Source: Otis tarda | Lineage: Eukaryota; Chordata; Aves; Otidiformes; Otididae | Assembly (NCBI GenBank): GCA_026413225.1 | Contig: CM048552.1 | Coordinates: forward strand, 195,251,553-195,315,552 | Direction: 5' to 3' | DNA length: 64,000 nt | Shown here: positions 1-10,877 of the stretch, piece by piece | Layout: the number at the start of each line of letters is the position of its first letter | Position numbering within the stretch: position 1 is the first letter of the stretch | Translations under genes and position numbers: made by a program | The notes under the pieces: model-generated | Seen by the model: only the letters and a program-made list of their open reading frames with translations | Databases searched by the model: none | Told to the model about the DNA's origin: nothing

Positions 1-1702
1 GATAGTGATAATTAACTAGACAACAGTCCCGCTCAGTCACTGGTCTATTAAGGGTCACTTCAGTGTGAAGGTGTGCTCAGGTGCTATATATTATCTTTTC
101 CAGGCAAGACATAAACCTGTGATTTTGCATTTGCACTAACTGTTCCACGAGGAAGTGTAATAGTAATGAAGTCTGGTGCCCTAATTACATCCCAAACTGG
201 AAAATTGCCACTTTGTCTGTTTGAAGGTTTGTTTGCTTCCAGTGCACAGTTATTTTTTGAGGCCTACACAGTCACATGTTGTTGCTGGGTGTAGATACAC
301 AGCTGCTTTCTTTTTCCCCTAATTTGATGCCAGCCCTGTTTCCCATCAGGGACTTGAGAACAGGGTGCATCCTGCTTTAAAACTCAGTAAGCACCTCCGA
401 ATTCAGGTTGCATGGCTTTGGCAGCACTACCATTTTTATTTGTGCAAAGTAACATGAAGTGAGAGATTGTTTTACTGACATTAATGTTCACTGGAACTGG
501 AGCAGGCCAGTATGAAAAATGGATGTTAGTTAACTAGCAGGTGTTAGGTATGAGTAATGAAAGAAATGTGGGAGGCAAGCTTTGCCCACTCACTTTGTGT
601 AATACTTGTATCTCTGGAAATAATGGCCTCTTTGTGCAGGCATAAGCCTTGCATTCATTTCCTGCCCTGATCTTATCTAGAGAATTTGAGTGACCCTGAT
701 ATGCCATTAAATTTGGGTCCCTATACACTGAGCTATTCCTTCCATTTTCATTCATGTCTTGACATTACTGGTCATCCCATTTTTCTCCTCCACAGATAGA
801 TCAACACCCTGTAATATCCTTGAGCCAATTTTGTGTGTAAGTCATAATACAAAGCAAACATGATCTGGTAATAACAGATCACAGCTTTTGAAATGGAGCA
901 TACCGTAATGTGATCACACGTACAATCAGACATACACTGCTTGGAGCCTGCAGTACCCTGAGAGGTCTGGTATTTTAAAGATACAAAGACTGTTCGACTA
1001 TAGCCTACCTATAGTCTACAGTCTAAATACTGTCTATTTATAGTCTACCAGGCAATGCTTCTAATTCACTTCTGCAATACAGATTTCCCAATGAAGCAGG
1101 GCCATGATTCTCAACTATTTGGGTAGATATGCCAAGAAAGAAACAGTCCAGACCTTTTCAGTGTCAGTGTATCCTGTTAAAATGTATTTTAAGACCAGAA
1201 ATGATCATACAAGATTATCTTCTCCATTACACAAACCATAGCACTCTCCTAGGATTTAACTTATTCAAATGCTAAATCATTCTTTTTGTTAAAAAGTGCA
1301 TCTTATTTCTAGTCTGGATTTTTTGAGCCAGTTCTTCAGTCTTCCTTTTTTAAATTTTATATTATAAAGCTCTGCACTCTTGGCTGCATGAACTTGTAGG
1401 ACTGTGAGAAAGCGATCTTGTCAATAAACCAAGCAGAAAGAGTTCTGATTATGAAGTATGTTTTTTTTTTTTTCAGGTGACTAATCTTTTGTGTACCTCT
1501 TTTGAATCCCCTCCAGGTTTTGAACATTGTTTTCGAGGTGAGGATTCAAAATAGAGTTAAGAATTCAGGCACTTATTTTATCAGGGCCCTACATGTTTCC
1601 CTATCATTCATGGTATTTTATTGCTTCCGTGTTCGGTCACATTTACTTTAACAACAGCATCAGATTGGGACTGACTGTGAGACAGTAACTCACCATTATC
1701 CT
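1..1702. other. Unique AT-rich DNA, no gene seen
   Basis: No reading frame longer than about 75 codons is present and none resembles a known protein. I see no recognisable repeat family, only ordinary mixed sequence with short A and T runs, such as the T run near 1460. It reads as intergenic or intronic DNA. Confidence 0.6.
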
Positions 1703-1900
1703 CAGAATCACAGAAAAGTTGTGGTTGGAAGGCACTTTCAGAGACTGTTTAGTCCAGCCCCTGCTGGTTAAAGCAGAGTCAACTCCAGCAGGTTGTTCAG
1801 GGCCATATCCAGGGTTTTGAATATCTTCAAGAATGGAGACTCCTCAGTTTCTCAGGGCAACCAGTTCCAGGATTTAAACATCCTCCAGTAAAAAAAAAGA
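1703..1900 (-). mobile_element. CR1 LINE 3' end, old fragment
   Basis: The plus strand reads as the reverse complement of a CR1 3' end. It starts with a degraded 'agaatcacagaa' tail and continues through the 'ggttggaaggcac...tagtccagcccc' 3' UTR block. The end of the ORF2 region follows, with the remnant of 'gggcaacc(a)gttccag' near 1855-1875. Many differences from the CR1 consensus suggest an old insertion. It is 5'-truncated, as most CR1 copies are, and has no coding capacity. Confidence 0.85.
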
Positions 1901-3337
1901 GTTTTCATATGTATAAATGATATTTCCTGTATTCTTATTCTTTCATCTAGTACATGAACTATTTGTTCTTAGATGAATGGATTTCCCTTTGATTTAGCTA
2001 AAATGCATTGCAATGATCTTCTGAATATCATTAGAAGCCGAGATAAATGTCTGTGTTCCTATCCTTAAGCAATCCATATTAAAACGGAATACGTGGCAGT
2101 AATCTGATGTACTGCAGTTAAAGAAAGAGGCGTAGATTAAAGAGAAGGATCTGATAGCAACCATATTGAAGTTCAGCAATACGCAACATTTGAACTAGTA
2201 AAATTATTTAGAACTTTGTGTTCTTTTTTTTTTGTTGTTGTTCTATTTGGTTTTCTATTTTATTCTCAGAAGCCACGATCCCTTAGGGTTAGGCATTAGC
2301 ATGACTGTCTGCTTTGTCTAATTTAGATCAATACGCTCATACAACACTATTCTCTCAATTTTCATAACATATGTGTGCATATACGAATAAAAACACATGA
2401 TAAGATATTCTATTTAGTTATAATTTTAGTATTTGTTAATGCCCCTTTATTCCTTTGCTATTGTTATAATTAATTCCTTTATTAGTCTCTTATATATATT
2501 TAAAGTGGTGTTTGCATTCCAACAGGTAAGACTCAAAATGACTTCTCAAACTGTATCTATCTTTCAGACCATACTTTACAGGAAAAATGGGCCATTACTC
2601 TGAAACTCAGAAATAAAATATATACCCACACTGCATATTCTTATAGAGAATCATAAGAATGTTTCCAAAAAAAGTGTCTTTTATAATATGTAGATTTAAA
2701 GTGCTACTAATAATATCTAAAAAAGAAAACTTCAGAGTTCCTCATGGTTTCCACTGACAGAAATGACAAACTGCTGGCTTCATTGACAGAAAAGACAAAC
2801 TTCAAAGTGGATAGTCATCTTCAAAAGCTCAGAACAAGCCAGATGCTCCCAATGCACCTGGTCTGTGAACAGGTATCTTTCCTTGGCTGTCAACCTCTCT
2901 CTTTTATAAGCACTAAATTCTCTTAGAAGCAAAAGTATTAAAAGAAAAAGTACTACACTGATGCCAAAATAGCATCAACTTTATTTTTTATTCAACCACT
3001 TCCAAAGTATTTTTAATAATTTTTTAAATTTTTTTTTTTTTCATTATCAGGTGCAAAAAATTGACCTGCTCACATGGACTATAGCAACTTTCTCTACTAG
3101 TTAAAATAATGAACCTATTCATCAATATTATTGATCATATGCTCACATTTTTCAAACAAAAGAGCTGAGAGTCAGATGCTGTTAGCTTTCTCTTAAGAGT
3201 CACATATTTCGATACTTCTACGCAGAGAATGGCTGACACACTGCTGCAGTCCGACACATCCATATATCAGCTGGCCTGCACTCTGCCTTTTATCAGAGCC
3301 TTCTCTCTTCCTTTCAAAGAGATCTTCATCTTCAATC
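1901..3337. other. Unique AT-rich DNA, no gene seen
   Basis: Very AT-rich, with homopolymer runs (T runs near 2225 and 3030) and short TA runs near 2490. Open frames are all short (about 60 codons) and have no recognisable domain. Nothing else is supported. Confidence 0.55.
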
Positions 3338-3365
3338 AGCAGTAAGCAGTAAGCAGTAAGCAGTA
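3338..3365 (+). repeat. Short tandem repeat, four 7-bp AGCAGTA units
   Basis: Four perfect head-to-tail copies of AGCAGTA lie immediately before a CR1 fragment. The array is too short to be a satellite, and four identical units suggest recent slippage. Confidence 0.9.
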
Positions 3366-3394
3366 TCCATTGCTCTGGATACACAGAAAATGAG

Positions 3395-3705
3395 ATATGA
3401 GATCAGGGTGCTCAGAGCCCCATCCAACCTGGTCTTGAATGTTTCCATGGAAGGGGCATCCACCGCCTCTCTGGGCAACCTGTTCCAGTGTCCCACCGCC
3501 CCCATTGTAAAAATTTTTTTCCTGATGTCTAGTCTGAATCTACCTCCCTCCATTTTAAAACCATTACCCCTCATCCTATCGCAACAGACCCTACTAGAGC
3601 TTCTCCCCATCTTTCCTGTAGGCCCCCTTTAAGTACTGGAAGGCTGCTATAAGGTCTCCCCGGAGCCTTCTCTTCTCCAGACTGAACAGCCCCAAGTCTC
3701 TGTGA
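3395..3705 (-). mobile_element. CR1 LINE fragment, C-terminal ORF2 region
   Basis: Reverse complement of the end of CR1 ORF2. Translated on the minus strand it gives the familiar C-terminal CR1 motifs '[18 protein letters not shown]' and 'VGHWNRLPREAVDAPSMETF'. It belongs to the same CR1 lineage as the copies near 5.6 and 26.6 kb. The copy is truncated at its 5' end (about 3705). It also lacks the last part of the 3' UTR and the 8-bp tail expected at the low-coordinate side, so a later deletion or replacement removed that end. Confidence 0.9.
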
Positions 3706-5139
3706 GCTGTGATCTGTGAACGGAGTATGATTCTGCCTAGTACATCCATCAACAGTTTGTGATGAACCTATGATTGTAAGGGGAAAGAAGATGTGATGCT
3801 TGATGTGGCCTGATTGTTTTGTCCCTAATCTGCACTTACTGCTGGAGAAGGAGCAGGAGAAGGAGCAGAAGAGAGAAGCAGCTTTCTTCTGAATTGCAGC
3901 AAGATATAATTGCTTTCTATAAACCTGATAGGAGAGGGGAGAGCTGTCTGAGCCAAGGGATGATGCTGGCAAAAGACCAAGAGAGTATTAACTGCAGGAA
4001 ATTATAAGACGATTTTTAAGTGTCAGAGCAGTCTGACCTTAGAGGACCTGTCTTCTAAGAGTCATGCGGGCAAAAAACTAAGCAAGTTCTAAGACAGAAC
4101 TTCATGTACTTATGAAAATAAGTCTCATTGTGTCATGATTTCCTGTGACAATTAAGATCTGGACACAATGTCTTAGGAGCTCCCTTTTAAGCCTGTGTTC
4201 TGCAGATATAAAGTTAATCTATATCGTCATTGTGTGACCCCTGTGAGTTTCTTAACCAGGACTTCTGGTACCTATGAACATCACCTTCATGTTCTCTCAC
4301 AGCTGCAGGAGGAAGTTGCTGTGTGCTGTTCTGCTCAGGAGCAGCTTGCAGAGGCACACTATGCTTTCTTCCAGGGTAAGTTTATATATGTTCCTTCTTT
4401 TTACTTGTCAAGATCACAGCAAGCAATGCTATTTATAACTTAAACTTGTGAAACTTGTGCAGAGAGCTTTGATAGTAGGGGTTTTTTTTTGAGCAAGGCT
4501 CCCAGATGAAAGCTCGCAGATCTTGCTTTTTTTGCCGAGATATGGGAAAAGTAAGACCACTTCGGAAAGTGGCAGTTTTAACATGATATAGGTCAGGGAA
4601 TTGCAAATTCCAGCCCCACCATTAGAGAATTCCTATGTTTCTGGCCAAGAGAGAATATAAGGAGTCTCTGGTGCACAGAGCCATGTTTGGAAGAGGCAGT
4701 CAGTAACTGAAAACTGAGTAAGCACCTGTCACAATGGCCCGTGCTTCTTCCTTTGTGTAGGTGTCAAAATGCCAGTGGGATGGTCAGCAAAGGCTTTTGT
4801 GCCTTCTTCAAGAATCAAATAAAAATCTTACAGCTCTGGTGTTTTAAGGATGCTTGGCTTGCCCTATGACATTGAGTGCATTGTATGGAAAGGTTTCCTT
4901 CAGGAAGACCCATGCAGAAAGGGAAAAGAACGGCAACAGTACAGACATTGACAAAAGCTTCTAGGACTCACTAAGAGTGAATTTATTGAGCACAAATCAA
5001 ACAACTCAGAAGAATTCCTTCTCCACCCACATGTTTTTAATGGTTCAGAAGTTATGGTGTGGATAGATTTATGTATCTAGTGCTCAATGTTCTGTTTGCA
5101 TTGTATAATAGTGCAGCTGCTGGAGCAGCATCAGAACAT
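3706..5139. other. Unique DNA with one weak exon candidate
   Basis: No gene is convincing. It contains a purine-rich patch of repeated 'gagaaggagcag' near 3845-3875 and a 73-bp segment at 4303-4375 with good splice-site context. The part from about 4960 may belong to the degraded 3' side of the LTR that follows, because a reverse-complement AATAAA lies near 4980. Homology is not clear there. Confidence 0.45.
4303..4375 (+). other. Possible small exon (weak candidate)
   Basis: Preceded by a pyrimidine-rich acceptor 'gttctctcacag' and followed by a consensus donor 'gtaagt'. The 73-bp interval is open in the frame that reads LQEEVAVCCSAQEQLAEA, followed by HYAFFQ. The peptide is Glu/Gln-rich and helix-like, but I do not recognise it. 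Splice-like signals occur by chance in long unique DNA, so this could equally be nothing. No neighbouring exon was found. Confidence 0.2.
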
Positions 5140-5881
5140 TTTGGAACCTGCAGTTCTTCAGAAACTGCTCAAGCATGGGTCCTTTCCACAGGGTTCAGTC
5201 CTTCAGGAATGGACTCCTCCAGTGCAGGTCCCCCGTGGGGCTGCAGGTCCTGCCAGGAGCATTCTCCAGCATGGGCTTTCCACGGGCTGCAGTGTGACTA
5301 TCTGCTCCACCGTGGACCTCCATGGGCTGCAGGGGGACAGCCTGTTTCACCATTGTTTTCTCCATAGACTGCAGGGGAATCTCTGTTCTGGCATCTGGAG
5401 CACCTCATCCTCCTCTTTCTTCACTGACTTGGGTGTCTGCAGGATTGTTTCTCTCACATTTTCCCCAATCCTCTCTCACACAGCTCCTGTGCAGCATTTT
5501 TTACTCTTTCTTAAATATATTATCACAGCATTGATGATGGGCTCAGCTTTGGCCAGCAGTGGGTCTACTTTAGATCCTGCTAGACCCACTCTATCTGACA
5601 TGGGGGCAGATTCATAGAATCACAGAATAGTTTGGCTTGCAAGGGACCTTTAAAGGTCACCTAGTCCAACCCCCCTGCAAGAAGCAGGGACATCTCCAAC
5701 CAGATCAGGTTGCTCAGAGCCCCGTCCAACCTGGCCTTGAATGTTTCCAGGGATGGGGCATCCACCACCTCTCTGGGCAACCTGTTCCAGTGTTCCACCA
5801 CCCTCACTGTATGAAGGCACCCTCTGGTGCCTTCTTGCACAAGGCACCCCTGCAGCCTCCCTGCTACTGAAACACAGTACA
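5140..5881 (-). mobile_element. Solo LTR fossil, ERVL-like endogenous retrovirus, interrupted by CR1
   Basis: Shares a recognisable order of blocks with the intact LTR at 34.07-35.20 kb. These include 'ccgtggacctccatgggctg', a 'ctgcagggg' repeat region, 'cttcactgac' with 'tctgcag', 'cttaaatat' with 'ttatcaca', 'gggctcagctttggccagcag', and a C-rich terminus ending near 5881. The same order of blocks shows the LTR is on the minus strand. A CR1 of about 200 bp lies inside it. Homology is clear from about 5140, and the low-coordinate boundary is blurred and may reach back to about 4960. It is old and diverged, with no retroviral coding region beside it. Confidence 0.75.
5612..5811 (-). mobile_element. 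CR1 LINE 3' end nested in an LTR
   Basis: Reverse complement of a CR1 3' end. It starts at the tail 'tcatagaatcacagaatag' and passes through 'aagggacctttaaaggtcac' and 'tagtccaacccccctgcaag'. It then enters the ORF2 C-terminus, which on the minus strand reads [17 protein letters not shown]. It is only about 200 bp long and strongly 5'-truncated. On both sides the flanking DNA is LTR sequence, so this CR1 inserted after the LTR. No target duplication is obvious, which is usual for CR1. Confidence 0.9.
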
Positions 5882-7229
5882 AATTGCCTGGGGATGTATT
5901 TCAAACATACAAAGTCTAAATATGATAAAGCTGATTCTTGAAGAAGTGTAACTTTTAAAATCACTTAGAGAAGGTTTCTGCACACTAGAGCTGCCCAGGG
6001 CTGCTGAGGTGTGCAAGGATCTGCAGGTCCTTGGAGTATGGCAGGGAGGCAGTGCCATATGAAGGCATGACTCCCCAGCCTGAACAGGGTTTGAAAGATC
6101 ACATTTGATGTCCCATGCCCTGGGTGTCTGCAGGATGCGATGCAGAGCTGCACTGTGCACTGCTGACATGATGGACTGTTCTTCCTGAGCAGTAGCAGCA
6201 TCTGCATGGCTAGGACCCAAGCTTCCTGAAGAGCCTTTCTGTAATGTTTGTGGAAGAGGCTTCAGTTCTCTGTGTCTCAATTTCCTCATCTATGTATTTA
6301 TGAGGAAATTTGTGAATGCTTAAAGGACTAAGTTCCTAGAATGAAAATTGCTGTACAGGCAGTGGCTTAAGTTTAAATTTCTCAGGGCAGGTATTACTGC
6401 TTATTTGTAAAACGACACTCCTGTGAGCGTTTTACACTATTCAGTAATAATAGCAATGACAATGGAAAATAAACTTCAGGATCCATCAGTCTTATAATGA
6501 AAACTGAAAACTGCAATTTTGTGAATGGAGCACAGCTAGAAAGAAACCTCTTCGAAACTAGGACTTTGGCAGAATGGAAAAAAAATATTCCCTTTCTATG
6601 TGTTTGCTCAGGATAGATTTACTCCTCAAAAGACTGTTGGCACCGTTTCCAATTCAAAAGTAGTCTCCGATTTCCTATCCCTAAGGGATTAATAGGGATG
6701 AAGCCTCACTCCACCTTTATGTATCAGCCCTGGAAGTAAGCAGAGGGCAAAAGATCAGGCTTTCATCCTGCCTCTGAGTAGTCCTTGGTGTGTCCCTCAG
6801 CCACAGGCATGTGGGAGCTCCCATTGTAGAACACCCTTCCCGTTTGTCCACCCCTGAGCAAAGGCTGGAGGTCAGAGATCGGGGCTGCTGGGGCTCGGAG
6901 TGGCACAGCTGTGGGGACAGTGCCCTCCGCATCCTCTCCTCTCACCACGCAGATGAAGGGGGCTGGGTATCTGGGCCGATGACATCTCCAAAGAGTTAGC
7001 TTCAGCCACAAAACAGTGGGGGTTTTTTTAATTGTGTTTGTTTTCTTGGTTGGGGTGGTTATTTTTTTTTTAACTCTTCGTGGGATGGCTTAGCTACTCC
7101 AGGGACCACCCTTGCAGCCTGCATTGGGAATGCTGGGAAAGGTAAGATGTTGTTTTCTTTTCTTAAGCTGAATTTTTAAAAACCCATGGAAAGGAACAAA
7201 AAACAAGAAGAGGGTGAAGAAATCAGTAT

Positions 7230-7570
7230 AACTCTGTGCATGCAGTGGCAGAAGTCATGGGGCACAGGTGGGCAGGAGCCCATCACACTGAGGTGGGATG
7301 GTAGGCAGGTGCACAGGGAGCTGCTGCCCCGGCCCATCCTGCCAGGCCGCAGCACAAAGCCTCCCCGCCAGCAGCCCGGCCATGGAGCGGGTGGCCATGG
7401 AAACGTTTCGGCAGGGCTGACAGCCAGAAACCCTACCGCATGGATGGGGCCTGCCAGTGGGTTGCTGGGGTTACTTGGGGGGGTGGCTCTGGGAAGGAGG
7501 CCCCAGGGCCTGTCAGGAGTTGCAGGCCAGCAAGGGCTGCCTGCTCCCTCTGCCCGGCTTGATCCTGCGG
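7230..7570. other. GC-rich block in AT-rich DNA
   Basis: About 340 bp clearly richer in G+C than its surroundings, with G runs (near 7480) and a few CpGs. It holds an RFX-like site at 7391-7404. It could be a decayed CpG island or a diverged repeat. I do not assign it to a family, and no exon is supported. Confidence 0.5.
7391..7404. promoter_or_regulatory. RFX X-box-like palindrome
   Basis: GTGGCCATGGAAAC differs by one base from the strong X-box form GTTGCCATGGAAAC bound by RFX-family factors. The central GCCATGGC-like symmetry is preserved. It lies inside a GC-rich block, which is the kind of place such sites work, but a single near-match is weak evidence. Confidence 0.3.
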
Positions 7571-8084
7571 AGGAAAAGCCCCAAAGCAGCCACGTGATTC
7601 TCTCAGTTAACAGAGTTTCCCTTGACCTTGGGTTTAACTCAGCCCAACTCTTTTCCAGGGTGCTAATTAGGAAACACTAAAGGACTCATGAGGGAAGGAG
7701 GTAGAAGGGCTTTTCCTGGCTGGGTGTTACTCCAGTGCAGGCTGGATGTCCCATGGTAGATGTTAATAGTTAACAAACAGACCTCTAAACACCAAAGGAC
7801 TCAAAGAAACGTTGCTGTGATCCTCTGTGAAACTGGAATATAAAGAGCCTTTGTTAAACTGCCTTGGAATAACTCAAGCTTGACAAAGTGGAACTAATTG
7901 GCCTTCACCTTCCCAATCTTATGCAGAACAACTTCGAAATCAGAAGGATTTTTGAGGCAATGATATCCAGTATAACGAGTAAAGCATAAATCTGGATTTT
8001 AAGAAGTTCAGTGTAATGTAAAACTCAAGTAATAACTGCACTCTGGGAGATGTCAAAACATTTGCTAGAAAATCAAAGGATGTA

Positions 8085-8151
8085 GGTCACCTCTCTGTCA
8101 AGGGTGCAGGTCATCTCTCTGTCAAGGGTGGACGTCATTTCTCTTCTCAAG
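8085..8151 (+). repeat. Short tandem repeat, about 24-bp unit, nearly three copies
   Basis: Two adjacent 24-bp units (8085-8108 and 8109-8132) differ at only a few bases, and a third, more diverged partial copy runs to about 8151. Each of the first two units carries GGTCA followed by CTCTCTGTCAAGGGTG, so the array also repeats an AGGTCA-type nuclear-receptor half-site. That may be a coincidence. Confidence 0.8.
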
Positions 8152-9223
8152 CAGTCAGCACAATCCTTAAAATAAAAGACTGTCTTGTGGATACAAAAAC
8201 TCTTCCAAACTCTTCAGCATATCCCACCTTGCTTTAATTTCGAATGACCAAACCCCAACTTTCTTATTTGTCACTGACTGGAGAGAACCTCTGGCTTTCA
8301 AAGCTACAGGGCCCTCCAGCCACTTACCTGTTTAACTTACACTTTTGCAAGTTTCTGAGGTGACTTTGGCAGCAGTATCTAGTCGATGCTTGCAATTTAT
8401 AGCAAGGTTTTTAATAAAGGATTAATGAGCAATTACTGTTTATTAAAAACAAGTGTAATGTAGTTGTTAATAAACCAGAGAGTGGAAGCTTTTGCAGATT
8501 ATTGCAAGCAACATGCTGATTTACAACATTCATGAAGCAGACAATAAAACAACTACTGACTGTTTATTAATTTTTGGGAAAAAGAACTGTAGTGTCAAAG
8601 GTGGTCAGTATGTTGTTTTCCAGAAGAAAACCAGAAGTATCTTTTTTGCTGATTAAAATGGCTTTCTGAAGAGGAATTAAATCTGGCAAGGAGGTTCGGA
8701 AGTGAAAGGTTCCATGTGAATTAAAGCGTGAAAGTTTTCAGGAGTAACAAATCCTTAATTAGTGTGGGATGGATGCCAGAGGCAGTTATTTTAAAAATAA
8801 ACTTGAAAGCAAGTGCAGGAATTCCCTGAAACTAAGGTTTTCTGCTGCCATTTTCTGAGAACATGTGTCTTATTGGCTTATTTGGTAGGCTATTTGGGCT
8901 GGCATTACAGAGGCATCATTCTAATTGTCATTTAATAGAAGTTTTATTTTATTTTATCCCAAACCACCTACATGAATCTCCCATCACCTAAGCCTGGCAT
9001 TAAAGAGAATTCAAAATCAAACAATCTACTCAAGAAAGAATTGTCCTTTGACAGAACTGGGGCTCCCAGTGCATTTTAATTTTTCCATTGACTGCACGAG
9101 ATGGAGATAGGGACTTTCGTGTCTTGATCTGTGACAACTGGGTTCTTACCAAATAATAAGCACAATAGTTGATGTAAAGGTTCAGGGTAAATCTGCACAT
9201 TTAGCATATGTAGGAATAGATGA

Positions 9224-9239
9224 ATTTACATATGCAAAT
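9224..9239. promoter_or_regulatory. POU octamer near-palindrome
   Basis: ATTTACAT is joined directly to ATGCAAAT, a perfect POU octamer. The left half differs from the inverted octamer ATTTGCAT by one base, so the 16 bp is close to a back-to-back pair of OCT sites. A second perfect ATGCAAAT lies at 9297-9304. Such motifs are consistent with an enhancer but are not proof of one. Confidence 0.35.
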
Positions 9240-9863
9240 ACTACAGAAGACAGAGATGATGATGGACTACTGCCTTTATAAAAATCCAATTTTCTAATGC
9301 AAATGTACCAGGTATGAGTAGATAAGCAAACAGTTATGGCTTTTCATAGTGGTCATGCTAGAGAAGCAGACAGAAATTGGCAATAGTTGCATTTACCTTT
9401 TGCTCATAAATAGCTCATGCAAGTTAATTAAATATTACAAGTAAATGAGACACTTTATTTTCCTTACTTAATGACAAAAATTAATCCTGGATTCAGTGGG
9501 AAGAAATGTTGCTATTAACAAATGAGAAATGCAGTCGTGTAAGTAGGTAGTGATCTGTAACATTCTACATTTTAAAATTCAAAAGTAAAAATAGAAAGAT
9601 TCACTTTACCTGAGTTCCTGGGTGAGCAGCTGCTGTGAAGATGAACATTATTTCTTTTCTATGAATTTCATTAGGTCTCATTTCTGTGTCATATTACAAC
9701 AGAGAGTGCCTTAATGATGCTAACTACATTTAACAGGTACTGTAGGCAGGAGCACATAATGGCATCAGCAGAACCAGCCCTTACTCATTAATTCATAGGC
9801 TTTTCTGGTGTGCTCATTCCCATAAGATGTGAAGCTTTGTAAACTCTAAATGGGTTTTTCTTC

Positions 9864-9990
9864 ACAACACCCTCATGAGAGGTACTGAAGCAGTTGTTCA
9901 GTTTTATAGATGGGTGACAGAAGCACAGGGAGATGAGGTGATAAGCCTACAGTCTTTTGCAAAGCTGAACATGTGCTCCAGGTCCCTTGG
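9864..9990 (+). mobile_element. MIR-type SINE fragment, ancient
   Basis: The segment follows the MIR consensus order. An 'acaacaccctcatgagaggt' block is followed by 'cagttttatagatgggtgac', then 'agaagcacagggaga', then the degraded region that in MIR reads as an accumulated-digit 'ttgcccaaggtcacac' block. MIR is an ancient tRNA-derived SINE with a CORE domain, kept in low copy in birds. Divergence is heavy, so the edges are approximate. Confidence 0.6.
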
Positions 9991-10292
9991 TTCCGCTCTT
10001 GCTCTCGAGGTACCTGTGCCTTTTCCCTGGTTTCACAGTGTTGGGTGCTATAGGAACCCACAAACTGTGCAGCACTAGACCTCCTCACAGGTATCTCCTT
10101 ATTACAGTTTTCTAACTTGTCCTGGGATTGCAAAACATCTTTGATGCAGACCACTAATCACAAATATGATACAGAAATAACTCAGGACAATATAGAAACG
10201 TAGATTAGCCTGTCTAGTGCAGTCTTTTTGTAAGTACTTGTTTGTACTGCACTGCTGAGCACACTACAACTTCAGCGCCCTCAGGCCTGGGA

Positions 10293-10340
10293 GCACCTGG
10301 AACCCATTTTCCAGTGAATTGCTCTAACCATCAGGCTGGG
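10293..10340 (+). mobile_element. Possible MIR-like SINE tail
   Basis: The run 'cctggaacccattttccag' followed by 'gctctaaccatcaggctg' resembles the 3' half of MIR, where an 'aacccaggtct' block precedes 'gctctaaccactaggct'. Only about 50 bp can be matched by eye. It could be part of a separate MIR copy, another tRNA-derived SINE, or chance. Confidence 0.3.
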
Positions 10341-10877
10341 CGACCTGACCACTGTTCAACCAAAGGAGGTTGAGCCCACGTAGCTCTTGGGGCTTCATAG
10401 ATGCTGGAGAGCCTCCCTGTTTGTCTTTGAATCACAGGAGATCTTTGGCATCTACAATCTTAAGCAAGGAAATTTCAGATCTCTTTGAAAAGCCTCTGTT
10501 TAGGAATACAGGGAGCTCTGTAATCTAACTTTAGGTGTAGGGGCCTTCAGGGTTCAGCACCCGTTGTTAGTATGTGCTTAGTATGGCACACAAGTCCTAT
10601 AGTCAAACATTGTGAGTCCCCAGAACAGAACCCAGTAAATGAAACTTGACTAAAGCCAAGTCATATTACAGCTCCTGCTTTCTCCTCATATACTTAAGCT
10701 AGATACCTATTAAAGAAGGAAGTTAAAATGTGGTGTTTATCAGGATAATAATAATAATAATTTTATTGTCTTCTAGGTACTTAGTTGTCCTAGATTTGGT
10801 TTTTAACATGCTTTGTATAAAATATATTAGTTATAAGTTAAACATATGCCAGTTTTAAATACAGTGATGAAATTTAT

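Larger units (their letters stand above)
5882..9863. other. Unique DNA, no gene; holds a GC-rich block and small repeats
   Basis: No recognisable protein. The longest open frame, about 160 codons near 7.2-7.7 kb, coincides with a GC-rich block and has low-complexity Gly/Pro/Arg composition, so it is not credible as a gene. AT-rich DNA at 8.38-8.60 kb is dense in homeobox-like TAAT/ATTA cores and could be a conserved non-coding element. That cannot be tested from one sequence. Confidence 0.5.

Noticed and set aside
5059-5617. Frames of 100-176 codons in the 5-kb LTR
   Set aside because: LTR sequence with no coding role. The related LTR at 34 kb shows similar accidental openness.
7186-7680. 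164-codon open frame on the plus strand
   Set aside because: It coincides with a GC-rich block where stops are scarce. The peptide is Gly/Pro/Arg-rich with no domain, and there is no splice or promoter context that singles it out.
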